From: an uncultured Eubacteriales bacterium
GTDB lineage: Bacteria > Bacillota > Clostridia > Oscillospirales > Butyricicoccaceae
DNA length: 64,000 bases
Reading direction: 5' to 3'
Assembly: GCA_934395135.1 (NCBI GenBank)
Contig: CAKRRK010000002.1
Span: forward strand, 176,834 to 240,833
In this document: positions 61,070 through 64,000 of the stretch, in pieces
Layout of the letters: every line of letters begins with the position of its first letter
Position numbering within the stretch: the stretch's first letter is position 1
Notes under the pieces: generated by a model
What the model was told of the DNA's origin: nothing
The model's input: only the letters and a program-made list of their open reading frames with translations
Databases searched by the model: none
Made by a program: the position numbers and the translations under genes

Positions 61070-62380
61070 TTAGTGCAGCGCAAAAATATTCTGCAGCACC
61101 GTGCCAAGCGCGTCCAGCACTTTTGCCATAAACGTCAGGCTTTCCTTTTGTTCTTCGTCTTCTATATAGATTTGATCCGTGTGGGGAATATTTCCATTTT
61201 TATAGACTCCCGCTACCTTTTCCCACAACTCGCTTTCCATCACGGAATTATAGCGGAACATCACTTCTCCATCCACTGTGCCCATCTCCCGGTTCAGCTC
61301 CAGCTGCCGGATGATTTCGTCATATCCATACCAGGCAGAATCCTGCTCCGCCGCGCCGGTCTTATAGGCGGCGAGTCCGATGTACAGCTTCACGTCCGTT
61401 CCTTCCACAACGTCGGACCACCAGGACACAAGGGTTTGGTAATCTGCCGCATCATAGCCGATCTCCCAATAAATTTGCGGACAAATATAATCCACATAGT
61501 GTTCCTTTACCCATTTTCGGCTGTCAGCATACTGGGTGTAGTAGCTTTCCCGGCCTCTGGTTTCGCTGCCCAAAGAATTGCTGCTCCGGTTGGCCCAGAT
61601 TCCCGCCGGACTGACGCCAAAGGATTTTCCATAGGACCTTGTAAGCTTGCCAGTTTCGCAGATAAGCTTTGTCACATTGTCCCGGCGCCATTCGTCTTTG
61701 GAAGCGTAGCCCATTCCATAGGCCTGAAAGGTCTCCTCGTCCGGGAACCCGGTTCCGGGATAAAAATAGTCGTCAAAGTGAATGCCGTCCACATCGTACC
61801 GATCCAGAATTTCCTTCACGCCGTCCAGCACCAGCTGCTGCACCGCAGGAAGCCCCGGATCCAGATAAAACCCTCCTTCATAGGCACGCACATACTCAGG
61901 ATGCTGTTTTGCCACATGTCCCTGGCTGAGATTGTCCAGCGTGCTGTCTTTTGTTACACGGTAAGGATTGATCCAGGCATGCACCTCGATCCCCATACCA
62001 TGCGCTTTCTCCACAAAATATGCCAAGGGGTCAAAGCCGATATCCTTGCCTTCTGTTCCGGTAAGGTATTTGCTGTATGGAAAAAGTTCCGATGGATAAA
62101 ATGCGTCGCAGCATGGACGCACCTGCAGAAAAATGGCGTTAAATCCAGTTTTCTCCACATTTTCAAGGATTTCATCCGCTTCCGCTTTTAATACAGCGCT
62201 GTTTTCCGTAGGCTGCGCCGGATAATCCAGATTGTATACCGTGGAAACCCACACGCCGCGAAACGCAGTTGTCTCTGCGCTTTGCGCCGGTTTCCCCGTA
62301 TCCGCCGCAAAACATCCTGTCGCCAGGACAGCCAGCATTAAAACTGCAATCAGAATGGTTTTGATATTCTTCTGTTTCAT
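61070..62380 (-). CDS. GHL10 family glycoside hydrolase-like lipoprotein
   Basis: 436 residues. Lipoprotein signal peptide with lipobox LATGC (Cys about 23), then the PF02638 TIM barrel: FRGVWVSTVYNLDYP, NAIFLQVRPCCDAFYPS, HAWINPYRV, DGIHFDDYFYPG with the acidic pair, and YICPQIYWEIGYD. Related DigH of E. coli cleaves denuded peptidoglycan at the septum, so this probably acts on cell wall outside the cell. Confidence 0.9.
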   Translation of the reverse strand: MKQKNIKTILIAVLMLAVLATGCFAADTGKPAQSAETTAFRGVWVSTVYNLDYPAQPTENSAVLKAEADEILENVEKTGFNAIFLQVRPCCDAFYPSELFPYSKYLTGTEGKDIGFDPLAYFVEKAHGMGIEVHAWINPYRVTKDSTLDNLSQGHVAKQHPEYVRAYEGGFYLDPGLPAVQQLVLDGVKEILDRYDVDGIHFDDYFYPGTGFPDEETFQAYGMGYASKDEWRRDNVTKLICETGKLTRSYGKSFGVSPAGIWANRSSNSLGSETRGRESYYTQYADSRKWVKEHYVDYICPQIYWEIGYDAADYQTLVSWWSDVVEGTDVKLYIGLAAYKTGAAEQDSAWYGYDEIIRQLELNREMGTVDGEVMFRYNSVMESELWEKVAGVYKNGNIPHTDQIYIEDEEQKESLTFMAKVLDALGTVLQNIFALH

Positions 62381-62434
62381 ACTTTTGTCCCTTTTAAACC
62401 TTTTTCTTATAGTATATGGTGTTTGTCCCTTTCC

Positions 62435-63625
62435 TTATTCCAGCGGGGTGTATAAAAGAAATTCCCCGAATTGTTCCTTTGCCCGCTGTTCGAAAAATTC
62501 TTTTGTACAGCCGGCAACATAATGGTTTTCCGCCAGACTGTTATCGTATTCTTCCAGAGGATAAACCTGAAACTCACTCCATCCCTTTGGATAATAGGTG
62601 ACAATCGGACGAACGCCGGGATTTTCAACCGTCACAGCGCCGTCCCTGTCTTTTTGGATGGTAAGCTTCAGCAACCCGCCCAGCATTGTGGACGGTTTGT
62701 CCTGCGAGGAAATAAAGTTCCCCAAAGAATAGGCGCAGAACGCCCGCTTTCCTTCCGGCGTTTCCACCCATTCCGCCTTTTGAATGACATGCGGGTGGTG
62801 GCCGATGATCACGTCCGCCCCCAACGACGCAAGATACCGGGCCAGCTCCTGCTGTTCCTCCCCCGGTGCATCCTGATATTCCTGTCCCCAGTGCAAAATT
62901 ACCACCATGCAGTCACAGATGCCGGAAAGTGCCGTCAGTTCGGATGCCACCTGTTCCCGGTCAATTTGGGCAATGAGGTCCGGATTGTCCTCCGGCAAGG
63001 GTATGCCGTTGGTGCCATACGTATACGAAAGGAACCCCACGCGGATACCGTTTTTCTCCAACACCCGCTGTTTCGCCCGGTCTTCCGCGTCTCGGTACAT
63101 CCCGGTCATCACAATTCCCCGCTGGGCAAACGTATCCCACAAGGCAATGGTGTCGTAAACGGCTTGGGCGCCTTGATCCATCCCATGGTTGTTTGCCTGA
63201 TTGATCACGTTAAATCCGGTTTCCACCAGATCCTCCGCCAGGGACTGCGGCGCGTTAAACCGGGGATAGCCGGAAGGTTCCGCTTCTTTCGCCATCGGTG
63301 CTTCCTGGTTGATGACCGCGATATCCGCCTGCTGGATTTCCGGCTTTATCCTGGTATAAAATGGGGTGAAATCATAGCCGTCCCCGTTTTTTCCTGCTTT
63401 GAGCGTTGTATTATGGAAGATATTATCTCCTACTGCCACAAGGGAGACCGTCGCCGGCTCCTGTTCTTCCTGCGCTTGTCCAATGGCTTCTTCTCTGCGT
63501 TCACCTCCTGTTTGTTCCTGGTGATGATCCTCTCCGGGTGCAGGCTCTGAAACCTGCCTGCCGCAGCCGGCAAGAACCGACGCTGCCAACAGCAACGCCA
63601 ACAACAGATTGCTTTTTTTCATCAT
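62435..63625 (-). CDS. CapA family protein (poly-gamma-glutamate capsule type)
   Basis: 396 residues from ATG 63625 (AGGAAAGC upstream). Lipoprotein signal with lipobox VLAGC (Cys about 22), a Glu/Gln/His-rich linker, then the calcineurin-like PGA_cap domain (VSLVAVGDNIFHNTTL, INQEAPMA, NQANNHGMDQG, VVILHWGQEYQ, GHHPHVIQ). The metal ligands are intact. A role in polyglutamate is not implied, as most homologues in anaerobes are of unknown function. Confidence 0.9.
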   Translation of the reverse strand: MMKKSNLLLALLLAASVLAGCGRQVSEPAPGEDHHQEQTGGERREEAIGQAQEEQEPATVSLVAVGDNIFHNTTLKAGKNGDGYDFTPFYTRIKPEIQQADIAVINQEAPMAKEAEPSGYPRFNAPQSLAEDLVETGFNVINQANNHGMDQGAQAVYDTIALWDTFAQRGIVMTGMYRDAEDRAKQRVLEKNGIRVGFLSYTYGTNGIPLPEDNPDLIAQIDREQVASELTALSGICDCMVVILHWGQEYQDAPGEEQQELARYLASLGADVIIGHHPHVIQKAEWVETPEGKRAFCAYSLGNFISSQDKPSTMLGGLLKLTIQKDRDGAVTVENPGVRPIVTYYPKGWSEFQVYPLEEYDNSLAENHYVAGCTKEFFEQRAKEQFGEFLLYTPLE

Positions 63626-63717
63626 GCTTTCCTGATTTCTGATTCTTTTTTCCGGCAATCCGGCGCAAACCTGGCCGTCCGCCGGGAATTTTGCCGATTT
63701 TTCACGACACTATGGGT

Positions 63718-63726
63718 ATTATACCA
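63718..63726 (-). promoter_or_regulatory. Extended -10 promoter of the CapA gene
   Basis: TGGTATAAT on the minus strand (63718-63726), a perfect extended -10 without a clear -35, about 95 bases upstream of the ATG. Confidence 0.5.
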
Positions 63727-63865
63727 TTCTTTGCCGCAATTTACACTTCTTTGCGTGGAATTTACAAAAATTTATAAAGTATGAAATCCTTGCATACCAT
63801 CCGGCGGAGTCTGAGCGCAACAAGGCCTTCCGTGGGGAAAACCCCAAAAAAATCCCAAAAAAGTG

Positions 63866-63894
63866 TTGACAGCAGAACGCTAATATGATAAAAT
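63866..63894 (+). promoter_or_regulatory. Promoter of tRNA-Thr
   Basis: TTGACA (63866-63871), 17 bp, TAAAAT (63889-63894), start about 63901, 25 bases before the tRNA. Confidence 0.75.
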
Positions 63895-63925
63895 TTAATC
63901 CGTTGCTAACGACGGATTTTTATAT

Positions 63926-64000
63926 GCTGGTGTAGCTCAGTTGGTAGAGCAGCTGATTTGTAATCAGCAGGTCGGGGGTTCAAGTCCGTCCACCAGCTCC
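63926..64000 (+). tRNA. tRNA-Thr (anticodon UGU), running to window edge
   Basis: Acceptor stem GCTGGTG/CACCAGC, D arm GCTC...GAGC, anticodon stem GCTGA/TCAGC with loop TTTGTAA (anticodon TGT), and T-loop TTCAAGT. The discriminator is T at 63998; CC at 63999-64000 suggests an encoded CCA ending one base outside. The T-stem has an apparent G:G mismatch in the middle pair. Confidence 0.93.

Noticed and set aside
1..64000. CRISPR arrays and rRNA genes
   Set aside because: No regularly spaced repeats of 25-40 bases and no rRNA-like stretches were seen in either strand.

Overview
The window looks like chromosome of an anaerobic, low-to-mid GC Firmicute, most likely a gut-type Clostridia (Oscillospiraceae or Christensenellaceae-like). 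The evidence is strong AGGAGG-type ribosome binding sites, frequent TTG and GTG starts, an oxygen-sensitive class III ribonucleotide reductase, ferredoxin-linked indolepyruvate oxidoreductase, a CotJC-like manganese catalase of spore formers, type III pantothenate kinase and energy-coupling-factor vitamin transporters. The genus cannot be fixed from this sequence alone.

Layout. 0-3 kb: nucleotide and redox genes (nrdD end, nrdG, dut, trxA). 3-9.7 kb: an EamA transporter, three tandem M42 aminopeptidases on the minus strand, an RluA-type pseudouridine synthase and a small membrane protein. 9.8-13.3 kb: a minus-strand CoA-precursor cluster (coaX, two ECF S-components, an S58 Ntn-hydrolase). 13.4-20.3 kb: CotJC, a MarR-MATE-YitT operon, an lrgAB-like pair with a frameshifted lrgB, DUF523 and small proteins. 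20.4-33 kb: a carbohydrate-uptake region with a ribose-type ABC transporter between two zinc alcohol/polyol dehydrogenases, two LacI regulators, an old-yellow-enzyme/FadH-type oxidoreductase and a divergent GntR-LacI (AraR-like) regulator.

About 33.1-39.2 kb is a compact mobile element. It has a large serine recombinase (frameshifted) with a TnpW-like partner at one end and Tn916-type sigma and helix-turn-helix ORFs at the other. A 12-bp perfect inverted repeat lies at both borders. Its cargo is a LysR regulator divergent from a two-gene operon for a prolyl-tRNA editing deacylase and glutamate 5-kinase. This mobilised proline-linked module is the most unusual system I see.

39.5-50.3 kb: a SpoVB/MurJ-type flippase, PAP2 phosphatase, small membrane exporter, flavin reductase, YgjP metalloprotease, a polar amino-acid ABC transporter and an aryl-pyruvate oxidation operon (iorA, iorB, phenylacetate-CoA ligase, ACT protein). 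50.4-64 kb: an amidohydrolase, a two-component system, a PanE-like reductase, RidA with threonine ammonia-lyase, a divergent PfkB-family kinase with unusual active-site residues, an AI-2E-type transporter, acyl-ACP thioesterase, GHL10 hydrolase, CapA protein and tRNA-Thr at the right edge.

Promoters, operators and terminators were read by eye. Where spacing and matches are good (for example MarR, tRNA-Thr and OYE promoters) the calls are firm; the rest are candidates. No CRISPR array, rRNA or recognisable riboswitch was seen.
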